Below are positions 17,088 to 25,689 of a stretch of DNA of 64,000 bases, piece after piece; position 1 is the first letter of the stretch; every line of letters starts with the position of its first letter. This DNA comes from UBA7957 sp965224675 (GTDB lineage Bacteria; Pseudomonadota; Gammaproteobacteria; Granulosicoccales; Granulosicoccaceae). The stretch lies in contig CBDDAA010000002.1 in the NCBI GenBank assembly GCA_965224675.1, forward strand, positions 1,178,001-1,242,000, given 5' to 3'. The position numbers and the translations under genes were made by a program. The notes beneath the pieces were generated by a model that did no database searches, was not told the DNA's origin, and saw only the letters and a program-made list of their open reading frames with translations.

Positions 17088-17846
17088 TCAGACAGAGAAC
17101 CATTCACTTATACTCGCTTGCTGTAAAATCGAAACCCGTTCCACCGCTTCTGGCACTACATTGGAAAACGTATGCATGACCGCCTCCGGGGAATTATTTT
17201 TTTCACTCAGATGACCAAGCAGAATCTGATTTAATCCTGAATAATCAATGGATTTTAAAAATTGCGCAGCTTGACGGTTATCCAAATGACCATAGTTACC
17301 ACGTATTCTAGCCTGAAGACTCGCAGCATACGGGCCAAGTCGCAACATATCAGCGTCGTAATTACACTCTAATAACAAGACATCGAGATTTGTTAATTTC
17401 TCCTTCATATAGGTCGTAGTACAACCCAAGTCTGTTAATGTTGCCAATCGTTTTTGCCTGCAAGAATAAACAAACTGGCATGATTCAGCTGCGTCATGCG
17501 GAGTAGGGAAAGGATCGAGTTGTATTTCACCAATAGAAAATGGCTCATGTGCGTGAAATAAGTGCAGATCCTTTATCTTCTTATCTCGCGTCGCACGGAA
17601 GGTGCCATGTGTCATCCACACGGGTATAGGAAACTTTCGGGCGAAGGGTGCTACTCCGGAAATATGATCTCCATGCTCGTGAGTCACCACGATTGCGGTT
17701 AAGTCTTGTGGGGTCAAACCGGCTTTATCCAGGCGTTTTACAGTTTCTTTGATCGTAAATCCATTGTCCACCAATATACGGGTACCTCCCCCACAAACCA
17801 CACTCGCGTTACCAGAGCTGCCGCTACCCAATGTTATAAATTTCAC
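17088..17846 (-). CDS. YycJ/WalJ-like metallo-beta-lactamase-fold hydrolase
   Basis: The 252-residue protein begins MKFITLGSGSSGNA and carries the metal-binding motif THEHGDH (His56, His58, Asp60, His61). It has later LLLECNYD and GNYGHLDN segments with further metal ligands and LLGHLSEKNNSPE, typical of the YycJ/WalJ exonuclease-like subfamily. It is the last gene of the leftward dapA-bamC operon, starting 8 bases after bamC. The substrate is unknown; a DNA-processing role is suggested for relatives. Confidence 0.85.
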   Translation of the reverse strand: MKFITLGSGSSGNASVVCGGGTRILVDNGFTIKETVKRLDKAGLTPQDLTAIVVTHEHGDHISGVAPFARKFPIPVWMTHGTFRATRDKKIKDLHLFHAHEPFSIGEIQLDPFPTPHDAAESCQFVYSCRQKRLATLTDLGCTTTYMKEKLTNLDVLLLECNYDADMLRLGPYAASLQARIRGNYGHLDNRQAAQFLKSIDYSGLNQILLGHLSEKNNSPEAVMHTFSNVVPEAVERVSILQQASISEWFSV

Positions 17847-17853
17847 TGATTCT

Positions 17854-18996
17854 TCATACCTTCAGACTTAAACGTTCATTTTTCAATATTGCGTCCCTGA
17901 TTTCTTCAAGAAATAATTGTCCCGGCTTACCCTTGAGCACTACTTCACTATTATCCAACACCTTCAATGCAAAAACATGTGATTCTACCCTACTCATGTT
18001 CAATACCAATTCAACGCCGGCGTCCCTGGAAAGACTAAACATACGTTTCAAACTACTGAAAAATCCTTTACTTTTTTCTTCAGACTGTTGCTGATGAAGT
18101 TTGGCAAAATACTCAGTTTTGCCTACTGTTTCAATCTGCCCTTTGTCAAGATCATCGTCCTTAATGGTAAAACCAATGGCATTTACAGCATTGCGCACTC
18201 TCTCGAATGCTGATTCATATTCATCCCACATCAGTAAATAGGCTGCTTCATTCTTAGCCACGCCCAACTGCAAACCGTGATTAATTTCTGAGACATCACT
18301 AAGCGATAATATGTCGTTGGCCTGCTGCTCTTCTATGCCAATATAAGTGAGTATTCTTGTAAGCAGCTGTGATGTTCGCTCAGGATCCTGGTTTTGAATT
18401 TGCCAGGATTTATCTGCAAGCACGGCACCATTATCAATGGGTATTTTTTTACTGACATTGTATCGTGCAAAAAGACGACTTGTATTACTAGCTGCGCGCT
18501 CAAGACGTAACACATAACGCTCAAGTTCATTTTTGACTGAATTTTTTTTTGCTCCAAATATTTTTTGCATTAAACCATTACGTCGAACAAGCACTTGCGG
18601 CTGCCGCCATGCGGTGACCAGGGTTCCGGTTAAGGAGTCATTTATTTCGAGCGCATAACCTTCATGCTCAATGAATGCCACCAATTCTGGCCACAGTGCT
18701 TCCACAGGTGCTTTTATCGCTAGCCAACTCAGTTGACCATGACGCTCAAATGTGGCTGCATCAGTTGCCGGAAGAATGCTTGATCTGGAAATTTTACCTC
18801 GGGCTTTAGGGATTACATAAAGCTGTCCTCGTTCACCAATTGTATCGGGGGGAAGCAGTAACTGCTCAAATTCAGCAGCACTGCGGTAACGAACATCTGG
18901 ACTATCGGGGCGCAGGTTGCTACCACAGGCTGAAAGGATCAACGTGTAGACGATGAAAGAAAGTGAAATAAACCATTTATTACTATTAAAACTCAC
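17854..18996 (-). CDS. bamC: BamC/NlpB, outer-membrane assembly lipoprotein
   Basis: The 380-residue lipoprotein has lipobox LSAC with Cys24, an unstructured N-terminal stretch (PDSPDVRYRS) like the BamD-binding tail, and two BamC helix-grip domains (about 90-220 and 235-375). It is a non-essential part of the Bam complex that inserts beta-barrels. Position immediately downstream of dapA, with a 4-base overlap, is the conserved dapA-bamC arrangement. Sequence is divergent from E. coli, so the call rests partly on context. Confidence 0.9.
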   Translation of the reverse strand: MSFNSNKWFISLSFIVYTLILSACGSNLRPDSPDVRYRSAAEFEQLLLPPDTIGERGQLYVIPKARGKISRSSILPATDAATFERHGQLSWLAIKAPVEALWPELVAFIEHEGYALEINDSLTGTLVTAWRQPQVLVRRNGLMQKIFGAKKNSVKNELERYVLRLERAASNTSRLFARYNVSKKIPIDNGAVLADKSWQIQNQDPERTSQLLTRILTYIGIEEQQANDILSLSDVSEINHGLQLGVAKNEAAYLLMWDEYESAFERVRNAVNAIGFTIKDDDLDKGQIETVGKTEYFAKLHQQQSEEKSKGFFSSLKRMFSLSRDAGVELVLNMSRVESHVFALKVLDNSEVVLKGKPGQLFLEEIRDAILKNERLSLKV

Positions 18997-19868
18997 ATTG
19001 CACCTGCTGTTTTCAATGCCTCACGAACCTGCTTGTGAAACTGGCTACTCAATACAGTCATAGGTAAGCGGATGCCTTCTCCGATTTTACCCATCTGAGC
19101 CAGTGCCCACTTTACAGGGATCGGATTTGACTCAAGGAATAATTCAGTGTGTAAACACCCAATTTTCTTCTCTATGGCTTGCGCATTCTCCTGATCACCT
19201 TGCAATGCGGCGGCACACATCAAATGCATTTGTTTTGGCACCACATTAGCAGTAACTGAAATGTCTCCACTGGCTCCCGCAAGTATACTTTCCATAGCAC
19301 TCGCATCGTCTCCAGTTAATACAGCAAAGTCTTGCGCACATAGACCTAATAGCTGCTTAATGCGCTCGACTTTCCCAAGCGCCTCTTTAATGGCTACAAT
19401 ATTTGATATCCTGGACAAACGCTGAGTGGTTTGTGGCAGCATATCCACTGCCGTTCGGCCGGGTACGTTATAGAGTATTTGCGGGATATCAACACTCTGC
19501 GCTATCGTTTTAAAGTGTTGAAAAAGGCCCTCCTGAGTAGGCTTGTTATAGTACGGCGTAACCAAAAGGCAAGCATCTGCACCTAATTGCTTCGCCTTGG
19601 ATGTCAGCTCTATTGCTTCTGCGGTAGAATTGGCGCCCGTACCGGCAATGACCGGCACTCGCTTATTGACATATTTGATGATTTGTTTCACAACCTCCAT
19701 GTGCTCCTGCACAGTGAGCGTAGCTGACTCGCCCGTTGTACCAACTGCCACAATGCCATCAGTACCGCTTTCAATATGAAATTCGATAAGCTCTGCAAGC
19801 CCATTTTCATCAACCAGCCCATTATCATGCATCGGTGTGACCAGTGCTACAATACTACCTTGAAACAT
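18993..19868 (-). CDS. dapA: DapA, 4-hydroxy-tetrahydrodipicolinate synthase
   Basis: The 291-residue aldolase-type TIM barrel has the Schiff-base lysine in NIVAIKEALG (Lys161), Tyr133 in LYNVPGRTAVDM and the phosphate-loop GTTGESATL. It condenses pyruvate with aspartate semialdehyde in lysine and meso-diaminopimelate synthesis. It heads the leftward dapA-bamC-metallohydrolase operon and is divergent from bcp across a 116-base gap. Confidence 0.98.
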   Translation of the reverse strand: MFQGSIVALVTPMHDNGLVDENGLAELIEFHIESGTDGIVAVGTTGESATLTVQEHMEVVKQIIKYVNKRVPVIAGTGANSTAEAIELTSKAKQLGADACLLVTPYYNKPTQEGLFQHFKTIAQSVDIPQILYNVPGRTAVDMLPQTTQRLSRISNIVAIKEALGKVERIKQLLGLCAQDFAVLTGDDASAMESILAGASGDISVTANVVPKQMHLMCAAALQGDQENAQAIEKKIGCLHTELFLESNPIPVKWALAQMGKIGEGIRLPMTVLSSQFHKQVREALKTAGAM

Positions 19869-19984
19869 TTTGTATAACCTGTGAAATCAGCGTAGCAATA
19901 TTACTTTGCACCAGCCTGCAACACAAGCCAAGCTTACTGATTTGACAACCTTATCTGTAATTTATCAACAGAGGCACCCGGCTT

Positions 19985-20458
19985 ATGAGTACAGTTGTCA
20001 TTGGAAAAAAAATCCCTGCCTTTTCATTGCCCGCTACCAATACTAAGAAAATTTCTCTAACTGATTTAAAAGGTAGTAATGTGGTGATTTATTTTTATCC
20101 AAAAGACAGCACCCCAAGTTGCACAACTGAAAGTCAGGATTTCAGAGATGCGGCCAAAACCTTCAAAAAAAATAACACGGTAATTATTGGTGTGTCTCGC
20201 GACAGTATTAAAAGCCACGAAAAATTCAAAGCCAAACATGAGATGCCGTTTGATCTGATATCGGATACCGAAGAAAAACTTTGCAAAATATTTGATGTTA
20301 TCAAACTAAAAAAGCTCTATGGCCGCGAATACCTGGGCATTGAACGCAGCACTTTTTTAATCGATCGCAAGGGCGTTTTAAGGCATGAGTGGCGCAAGGT
20401 AAAAGTCAAAGGTCATGTGAATGATGTTTTGGATGTAGTGCAAACATTTGCTGATTAA
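19985..20458 (+). CDS. bcp: Bcp/PrxQ peroxiredoxin with an altered resolving position
   Basis: The 157-residue thioredoxin-fold peroxiredoxin has FYPKDSTPSCTTESQDFRD, with peroxidatic Cys46. The usual nearby resolving cysteine five residues later is Ser50 here. Another cysteine occurs near residue 99 (EEKLCKIF). The enzyme likely reduces peroxides by a one-cysteine or distant-cysteine mechanism. It is divergent from dapA and upstream of the nrdJ control region. Confidence 0.93.
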   Translation: MSTVVIGKKIPAFSLPATNTKKISLTDLKGSNVVIYFYPKDSTPSCTTESQDFRDAAKTFKKNNTVIIGVSRDSIKSHEKFKAKHEMPFDLISDTEEKLCKIFDVIKLKKLYGREYLGIERSTFLIDRKGVLRHEWRKVKVKGHVNDVLDVVQTFAD

Positions 20459-20540
20459 AAATCAGGCAACCTATCCACAGACTATCAACATGCTGTGCAC
20501 CCACTTACCCACTGCATATTGTGTCTATCACGTGACATAA

Positions 20541-20556
20541 CCACATTTTGTAGTGT
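20541..20556. promoter_or_regulatory. Weak, distal NrdR-box-like site
   Basis: CCACATTTTGTAGTGT matches the ends of the NrdR consensus (acaCwAtATaTwGtgt) but departs at two central positions. It lies about 160 bases upstream of the better pair, so it may be a third site or a relic. Confidence 0.4.
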
Positions 20557-20699
20557 TTTTACTTGACCAGCTGGTAAGTAAACCAATAGTATTGGCACAG
20601 CGAACGCAGGGCAAATCAACAATCAGAATTGATACAACATCACTGTTTTCCAATACCCGCCCTGAAACCATCCGGGAAGGCCAAATTTATACGCTTTAA

Positions 20700-20715
20700 C
20701 CACAATATGTAGTGG
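20700..20715. promoter_or_regulatory. NrdR box 1 upstream of nrdJa
   Basis: CCACAATATGTAGTGG, within a longer imperfect palindrome AACCAC...GTGGTT (20698-20717), fits the NrdR operator consensus closely. NrdR is the ATP/dATP-sensing repressor of ribonucleotide reductase genes and binds paired boxes about three helical turns apart. Confidence 0.75.
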
Positions 20716-20731
20716 TTTTTGATATTTGCTG

Positions 20732-20747
20732 CTACAATATATGGTAG
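20732..20747. promoter_or_regulatory. NrdR box 2 upstream of nrdJa
   Basis: CTACAATATATGGTAG lies 32 bases after the start of box 1, the canonical three-turn spacing. The pair probably overlaps the nrdJ promoter, whose TACAAT or TATGGT hexamer could be a -10 element. The translation start is 178 bases downstream. Confidence 0.75.
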
Positions 20748-20924
20748 TTTCTATTTTATTGGCGCCAATAAATACAGTATAATCCCGTCATAATTTACTG
20801 GAACGATTTTCGCCTGTGCATAAGTGTTGAAAAACGCTGTATTGCCTCAGAGCGACGTTTGTTTTCTTTTCAACCTCACCTCTTCAAAAAGAGGAAGCTG
20901 AACAAATTGGAGAATTCCATAAAA

Positions 20925-23117
20925 ATGAGTAATACCAACCTCTATGCGGTAGAAAAATCCAATAATAAAACAGCCGATAACAAAACAAAAAATAATAAGA
21001 CGATTAGAGAAATTCCGTTTCAAGACGCGTCCATGGATATATGGGACAAGAAGTATCGTCTGATAAGCAAAGATGGGCAGGCAATTGATAACACCCTGCA
21101 AGACACTTTTGCAAGGGTTGCTCAGGCATTGGCGGATGTAGAGCAAAATCAGAAAAATCGAGACTATTGGTATGATAAATTTTTGTGGGCGTTAAAGCAG
21201 GGAGCCATTCCAGCGGGACGCATCATATCCAATGCCGGCGCCATTGACCACAAACCAGCTACATCCACGATTAACTGCACTGTATCCGGAACTATTCAGG
21301 ACTCTATGAATGATATTCTTGAAAAAGTTCACGAAGCGGGACTGACACTGAAAGCCGGATGCGGTATTGGTTACGACTTTTCAACCCTGCGGCCACGCGG
21401 TGCATATGTTTCTGGCGCCGGCGCTTATACTTCCGGACCACTGTCGTTTATGGATATCTACGACAAAATGTGCTTCACCGTATCTTCAGCCGGCGGTCGT
21501 CGTGGTGCTCAGATGGGTACTTTTGATGTGCGCCATCCCGATGTACTTGAATTTATTCGGGCAAAGCGGGAAGACGGCCGATTACGCCAATTTAATTTGT
21601 CATTGCTGATCACAGACGATTTTATCCAGGCCGTGAAAGCTGATGAACCCTGGCAACTCGCCTTCCCTATACAAAATAAAGAGCTGGAAGAGGATACTAT
21701 AAGTCTTGATGACCCCGACCAGATTATCTGGCGTGATTGGCCTGTTTATAATGATCTGGTCATAAATAAAGAGGGGCTTGTCGCCTGCAAGGTATTTAAA
21801 ACCATACCTGCCAGACGATTGTGGGATGCAATTATGAGTTCCACATACGATTATGCAGAACCTGGTTTTATTCTTATCGATAAAGTCAACGAGATGAATA
21901 ATAACTGGTACTGCGAAAACATTCGTGCAACTAATCCTTGTGGTGAACAGCCATTGCCAGAATACGGCACGTGTTTGCTGGGATCGATTAACCTGACCAA
22001 GTTTGTTGACTCACCGTTCACTGAAAAAGCCCGGTTTAATTGGGAAAATTTTCGCGAAACAGTCGCTGTTTTCACTCGTATGCTGGACAATGTGGTTGAA
22101 ATCAATGGCCTGCCACTTGAAAAACAACGTGAAGAGATCAAAAGAAAACGTCGCCACGGCATGGGCTACCTCGGCCTTGGTTCTACTATTACATTATTAT
22201 GCCTCAAGTATGGCTCTGAAGAATCACTCAATTTCACCGGGCAAGTGACAAGAGAGCTGGCAATAACTGGCTGGAAAACAGGTGTCGAATTAGCTAAAGA
22301 AAAGGGCGCGGCTCCGGTAATGAGCGAAGAATTTGAAATTACTGGCGAAATGTTACGTCAGCGCCCTGAGCTAAAAGCAGACGGCCATCAGTTGGGTGAC
22401 AAATTACATGGCCGTGTCTTACACGCAAAATACAGCCGATATATGCAGCAAATACAAAAACTGGAACCCAAACTGATCGAGGATATGGAGAAGCACGGCT
22501 CACGCTTCACACACCATTCCTCCATCGCACCAACAGGCACTATTTCGCTTTCTCTCGCTAACAATGCCAGCAATGGCATTGAGCCAAGTTTTGCACATCA
22601 CTATTCACGCAATGTCATCCGGGAAGGTAAAAAAACCAAGGAAAAGGTAGACGTTTATTCATTTGAGTTATTGGCTTATCGAGAATTGATAAACGAGCAG
22701 GCCACGCCAAACTCACAGGATGAAAATAAACTGCCCGATTACTTTATATCAGCCGATGAGGTTACACCTAAGGCACATGTGGATATTCAGGCGGCCGCGC
22801 AAACCTGGATTGATTCTTCAATCTCGAAAACGGCGAATGTACCCACTGAGTTCCCCTACGAGAAGTTCAAAGATATCTATATTTACGCTTATGATCAGGG
22901 ACTTAAAGGCTGCACCACCTTCCGCTTCAATCCTACGGCCTTCCAGGGTGTATTGGTTAAAGAAGAAGATCTGGAAAATACAAGCTATGAATTTGAATTG
23001 GATGATGGCACTCTCGTTAACTGTAAGGGAAATGAAGAAATTGAATACGATGGCGAACTACACACCGCTGCCAACCTATATGACGCACTAAAAGAAGGCT
23101 ATTACGGAAAGTTTTAG
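20925..23117 (+). CDS. nrdJ: NrdJa, catalytic subunit of adenosylcobalamin-dependent ribonucleotide reductase
   Basis: I use the ATG at 20925 (MSNTNLYAVEKSNN), 730 residues, with a TTGGAGA ribosome site, rather than a TTG at 20859. Family motifs include GAIPAGRIISNAGA, GCGIGYDFSTLRPRGAYVSG, active-site ATNPCGEQPLPEYGTCLLGS and the phosphate/substrate loop SIAPTGTISL. It reduces ribonucleotides using coenzyme B12, with no oxygen requirement. The C-terminal redox cysteines are missing from this chain and supplied by the separate nrdJb gene, as in Pseudomonas. Control by NrdR is likely from the upstream boxes. Confidence 0.95.
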   Translation: MSNTNLYAVEKSNNKTADNKTKNNKTIREIPFQDASMDIWDKKYRLISKDGQAIDNTLQDTFARVAQALADVEQNQKNRDYWYDKFLWALKQGAIPAGRIISNAGAIDHKPATSTINCTVSGTIQDSMNDILEKVHEAGLTLKAGCGIGYDFSTLRPRGAYVSGAGAYTSGPLSFMDIYDKMCFTVSSAGGRRGAQMGTFDVRHPDVLEFIRAKREDGRLRQFNLSLLITDDFIQAVKADEPWQLAFPIQNKELEEDTISLDDPDQIIWRDWPVYNDLVINKEGLVACKVFKTIPARRLWDAIMSSTYDYAEPGFILIDKVNEMNNNWYCENIRATNPCGEQPLPEYGTCLLGSINLTKFVDSPFTEKARFNWENFRETVAVFTRMLDNVVEINGLPLEKQREEIKRKRRHGMGYLGLGSTITLLCLKYGSEESLNFTGQVTRELAITGWKTGVELAKEKGAAPVMSEEFEITGEMLRQRPELKADGHQLGDKLHGRVLHAKYSRYMQQIQKLEPKLIEDMEKHGSRFTHHSSIAPTGTISLSLANNASNGIEPSFAHHYSRNVIREGKKTKEKVDVYSFELLAYRELINEQATPNSQDENKLPDYFISADEVTPKAHVDIQAAAQTWIDSSISKTANVPTEFPYEKFKDIYIYAYDQGLKGCTTFRFNPTAFQGVLVKEEDLENTSYEFELDDGTLVNCKGNEEIEYDGELHTAANLYDALKEGYYGKF

Positions 23118-23128
23118 AGGTATTAGAA

Positions 23129-23821
23129 ATGGCTATTAAAATTGATAAATGTATTGTTTCCTACTCTGTCAGAAAAGCAGATTCGGTGGATGATAAAGCC
23201 GGGCAGCCGGCAGCCGACATTATTCAGATGCATGAAACATTACAACGGCCAGAAGTCTTGGTGGGTTCAACCTATAAATTAAAGACACCCGAGCACGTTT
23301 CCTCCCATGCCATGTATATCACCATCAATGATATTATCCTCAATGAGGGTACAGAACATGAGTTACGCCGGCCCTTTGAGGTCTTTATCAATTCAAAAAA
23401 TATGGATCATTTTCAATGGATTGTTGCACTCACACGCATCATATCGGCAGTATTTCGTAAAGGCGGAGACATAACATTCCTGGTCGAGGAGCTGCACTCA
23501 GTATTTGACCCCCGAGGCGGTTATTGGAACAAAGGCAAATTTATGCCTTCTCTGATTGCTGAGATTGGTGATGTTATTGAAACCCATCTTATTAAAATCG
23601 GCATGTTAAAAAAAGCTGAGCCTGATGAACATCAAAAAAAAATGATTGAAAAAAAGCGTGCGGAACTGGAGAATGCAGACAAAGAGACAGATACATCGCT
23701 TCAATCAACTGATGAATTTCCAGACAATGCAGAATTGTGTACCAAATGCAACCACAAGGCAGCCATTTTGATGGACGGATGCCTAACCTGTTTGAATTGC
23801 GGTGATTCTAAATGTGGTTAG
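23129..23821 (+). CDS. nrdJb: NrdJb, accessory C-terminal subunit of class II ribonucleotide reductase
   Basis: The 230-residue protein contains a TSCPD-like domain (about 45-145, GDITFLVEELHSVFDPRGGYW) seen at the C-terminus of many one-chain NrdJ enzymes. It also has a cysteine-rich tail (CTKCNHKA...CLTCLNCGDSKCG, residues about 204-230). The tail probably provides the redox-shuttling cysteines and a zinc site. It starts 11 bases after nrdJa. The arrangement matches the split nrdJab of Pseudomonas aeruginosa. Confidence 0.9.
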   Translation: MAIKIDKCIVSYSVRKADSVDDKAGQPAADIIQMHETLQRPEVLVGSTYKLKTPEHVSSHAMYITINDIILNEGTEHELRRPFEVFINSKNMDHFQWIVALTRIISAVFRKGGDITFLVEELHSVFDPRGGYWNKGKFMPSLIAEIGDVIETHLIKIGMLKKAEPDEHQKKMIEKKRAELENADKETDTSLQSTDEFPDNAELCTKCNHKAAILMDGCLTCLNCGDSKCG

Positions 23822-23927
23822 TGCCGTCACCGCAAAACGTTAAATAATGATTAGATTTGAGCCAACACCTGCATAGATTTTGGACTCGAACATAAACACT
23901 TTGATAAAACTTTATTTGGGGCAAAAA

Positions 23928-24140
23928 ATGAAATGCGCATCGTGTAATACATCCATGCAACTTAGCAAAGCAGAATCATCCACTATTTCAGCTGCAGAGT
24001 GGTATCGTTGTCCATGTTGCGGAAGATCCAGACTCACCGCACATCGACGTGAATTTAGCGAATCAATACTCTCTTCCACTGCAGGTAAAACCAAGCCATT
24101 TAGTGTTTCAAAAAAACTAAGTGAATTTGTTCAGCCGTAG
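23928..24140 (+). CDS. Small zinc-ribbon protein of unknown function
   Basis: From the ATG at 23928, which has a GGGG-type ribosome site 6-7 bases away, the product is 70 residues. It has Cys3-x-x-Cys6 (MKCASC) and a second knuckle YRCPCCGRS (Cys28, Cys30, Cys31). This is a plausible single zinc ribbon, with a basic/polar tail. A TTG start at 23880 is possible. It follows nrdJb by 106 bases and may or may not be cotranscribed. I do not recognise the family. Confidence 0.6.
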   Translation: MKCASCNTSMQLSKAESSTISAAEWYRCPCCGRSRLTAHRREFSESILSSTAGKTKPFSVSKKLSEFVQP

Positions 24141-24237
24141 TTTTTTACGTCACATAAACAATGAGCAGAACATTTTACCTAAATTCATTTTCCAGCTGAT
24201 GCTCATTAGATAAAAATATCTTTAAATTGGATAATGT

Positions 24238-24525
24238 ATGGCACAACTCAAACTTTCCACACAAGTGATAACCGATGTCCGCAATGTTCTTGAACAGGCA
24301 GACGAAAACGCCGCTGACCCAGGCGTTGCCTCGCAATATCTTTCTGCAATTGTAGGTTTTCTATTAGGCCAGCAGGACATGCCAACCAGTCAGAAGGAAG
24401 AGATTCTTGAAGAATTATCCGCCTTTTCTTTGCATGTTCTTAAGGATGTTGAACAACAGCGCAAGCAGGCTCCACCTCCACCGGCAAAAGACGCGTTTGG
24501 CATCTGGAAACCTGGAATGTCTTGA
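24238..24525 (+). CDS. Conserved-looking small hypothetical protein
   Basis: The 95-residue acidic, mostly helical protein (MAQLKLSTQVITDVRNVLEQ) has a short proline stretch (APPPPAKDA) followed by the C-terminal FGIWKPG. There is no signal peptide or membrane segment. Codon use looks coding. I do not recognise a domain. It lies between the zinc-ribbon gene and the parvulin gene on the same strand. Confidence 0.6.
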   Translation: MAQLKLSTQVITDVRNVLEQADENAADPGVASQYLSAIVGFLLGQQDMPTSQKEEILEELSAFSLHVLKDVEQQRKQAPPPPAKDAFGIWKPGMS

Positions 24526-24542
24526 TTGAAGGGTATAAATAA

Positions 24543-24597
24543 AGGCGATAAGTATTCGCACATACTGTGCGCGTATGAACACTTACCGTTTTTAATA
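24543..24597 (+). terminator. Possible terminator before the parvulin gene
   Basis: An imperfect hairpin with core CGCACA/TGTGCG (about 24557-24574) and weaker outer pairing (ATAAGT with ACTTA) is followed by GTTTTTAAT. It would end the transcript of the upstream small gene. Pairing is interrupted by bulges, so the call is tentative. Confidence 0.35.
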
Positions 24598-24638
24598 TTA
24601 CAACTCAACTTATATTAAAACCCCACGCAGGAGACACC

Positions 24639-24920
24639 ATGACACAAGCCTCAGCTCGCCACATTCTTGTTAAATCCGAAGAAACTTGCCAGGACCTGAA
24701 AAACCAGATCGAATCAGGCGCAGATTTTGCCGAAATCGCATCCAACCATTCTGAATGCCCCTCAGGTAGCAAGGGCGGCGATCTGGGTACCTTTGCTCCT
24801 GGCCAAATGGTCAAAGAGTTTAATGATGTGGTATTTACTGGAGAATTGGGGGCGATTCATGGGCCGGTCAAAACCCAGTTTGGCTATCACCTTATTGAGA
24901 TAACCGCCCGCGACGACTGA
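24639..24920 (+). CDS. ppiC: PpiC-type parvulin peptidyl-prolyl isomerase
   Basis: This 93-residue single-domain parvulin begins TQASARHILVKSEETCQDLK. It contains the family run SGADFAEIASNHSECPSG, GGDLGTFAPGQMVKEF and FGYHLIEI. It is the size of E. coli PpiC, which is cytoplasmic and has no signal peptide, as here. It catalyses cis-trans prolyl isomerisation. Start ATG 24639 has a CAGGAGA ribosome site. Confidence 0.95.
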   Translation: MTQASARHILVKSEETCQDLKNQIESGADFAEIASNHSECPSGSKGGDLGTFAPGQMVKEFNDVVFTGELGAIHGPVKTQFGYHLIEITARDD

Positions 24921-24974
24921 TTACTGCCAATATACGCCGGAATTGTGTAGGAAACTGAATAAGCAAAGACCAAT

Positions 24975-25688
24975 ATGACACATTTACTTTGTTATACAGA
25001 TGCGTACCAAAAGTCCTGCGAAGCAACAATCGTAGAAATACTTGAGCAGGGAATAATATTGGATCGGTCAGTATTCTACGTTCAAGGTGGCGGTCAACCT
25101 GGCGACAACGGCGTTATCAACAATAAATTTGGTTCTCGCATTGAAGTAGTAAACACTGCTAAAGATCGGGAATCCGGTAAAATTGTACACTTGACAGAAA
25201 ATCCTGCACCCCAAGAATTTACAACAGGACAATTGGTCCATGCAGAGATCAACTGGACAAGACGCCACCAGCTCATGCGTATGCACAGTTGTCTGCACCT
25301 GTTATGTTCCTTGGTAGATGCGCCGGTTACAGGCGGTTCTATTTCGGTGGAAAAAAGCCGCCTTGATTTCGATTTACCTGAAATGACAATCAATAAACTG
25401 CAATTAACCGATCAACTCTCAGCACTCATTGAACAAGATCTTCCGCTTAGTATCGATTCAATCAGTGATGAGGAATTACAAAAAAAACCACAATTGATTC
25501 GCACGATGTCTGTGAAACCACCAACTGGTCAGGGCCGTGTACGACTAATCAATATTGAAGGGGTTGATCTGCAGCCCTGTGGTGGAACACATGTCAGGTC
25601 AACGGGTGAAATCGGTCCAGTACGCGTGAGCAAAATCGAAAAAAAAGGGCGGCAGAATCGACGTGTAACTATTGTGTTTGATGTATAG
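24975..25688 (+). CDS. AlaX-type alanyl-tRNA editing protein
   Basis: The 237-residue protein resembles the editing domain of alanyl-tRNA synthetase. It has zinc ligands His104-x-x-x-His108 (MRMHSCLHLLC) and Cys202/His206 in QPCGGTHVRSTGEIG. Just before them is the FYVQGGGQPGDNG strand. AlaX proteins hydrolyse Ser- or Gly-mischarged tRNA-Ala. The size suggests the AlaX-M class. It ends 2 bases from the convergent dehydrogenase gene. Confidence 0.93.
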   Translation: MTHLLCYTDAYQKSCEATIVEILEQGIILDRSVFYVQGGGQPGDNGVINNKFGSRIEVVNTAKDRESGKIVHLTENPAPQEFTTGQLVHAEINWTRRHQLMRMHSCLHLLCSLVDAPVTGGSISVEKSRLDFDLPEMTINKLQLTDQLSALIEQDLPLSIDSISDEELQKKPQLIRTMSVKPPTGQGRVRLINIEGVDLQPCGGTHVRSTGEIGPVRVSKIEKKGRQNRRVTIVFDV

Positions 25689-25689
25689 G

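Larger units (their letters stand above)
20459..20924. other. Regulatory intergenic region upstream of nrdJa
   Basis: The 466-base gap has no gene but contains three NrdR-box-like palindromes, annotated separately. Given the B12-dependent enzyme downstream I looked for a cobalamin riboswitch. A GGGAAGG at about 20674 is reminiscent, but no B12 box (GCCACTG) or supporting fold was found. Confidence 0.6.

Noticed and set aside
20459..20924. Cobalamin riboswitch upstream of nrdJ
   Set aside because: Only a GGGAAGG-like stretch was seen. No B12 box or plausible fold; the NrdR boxes explain regulation better.
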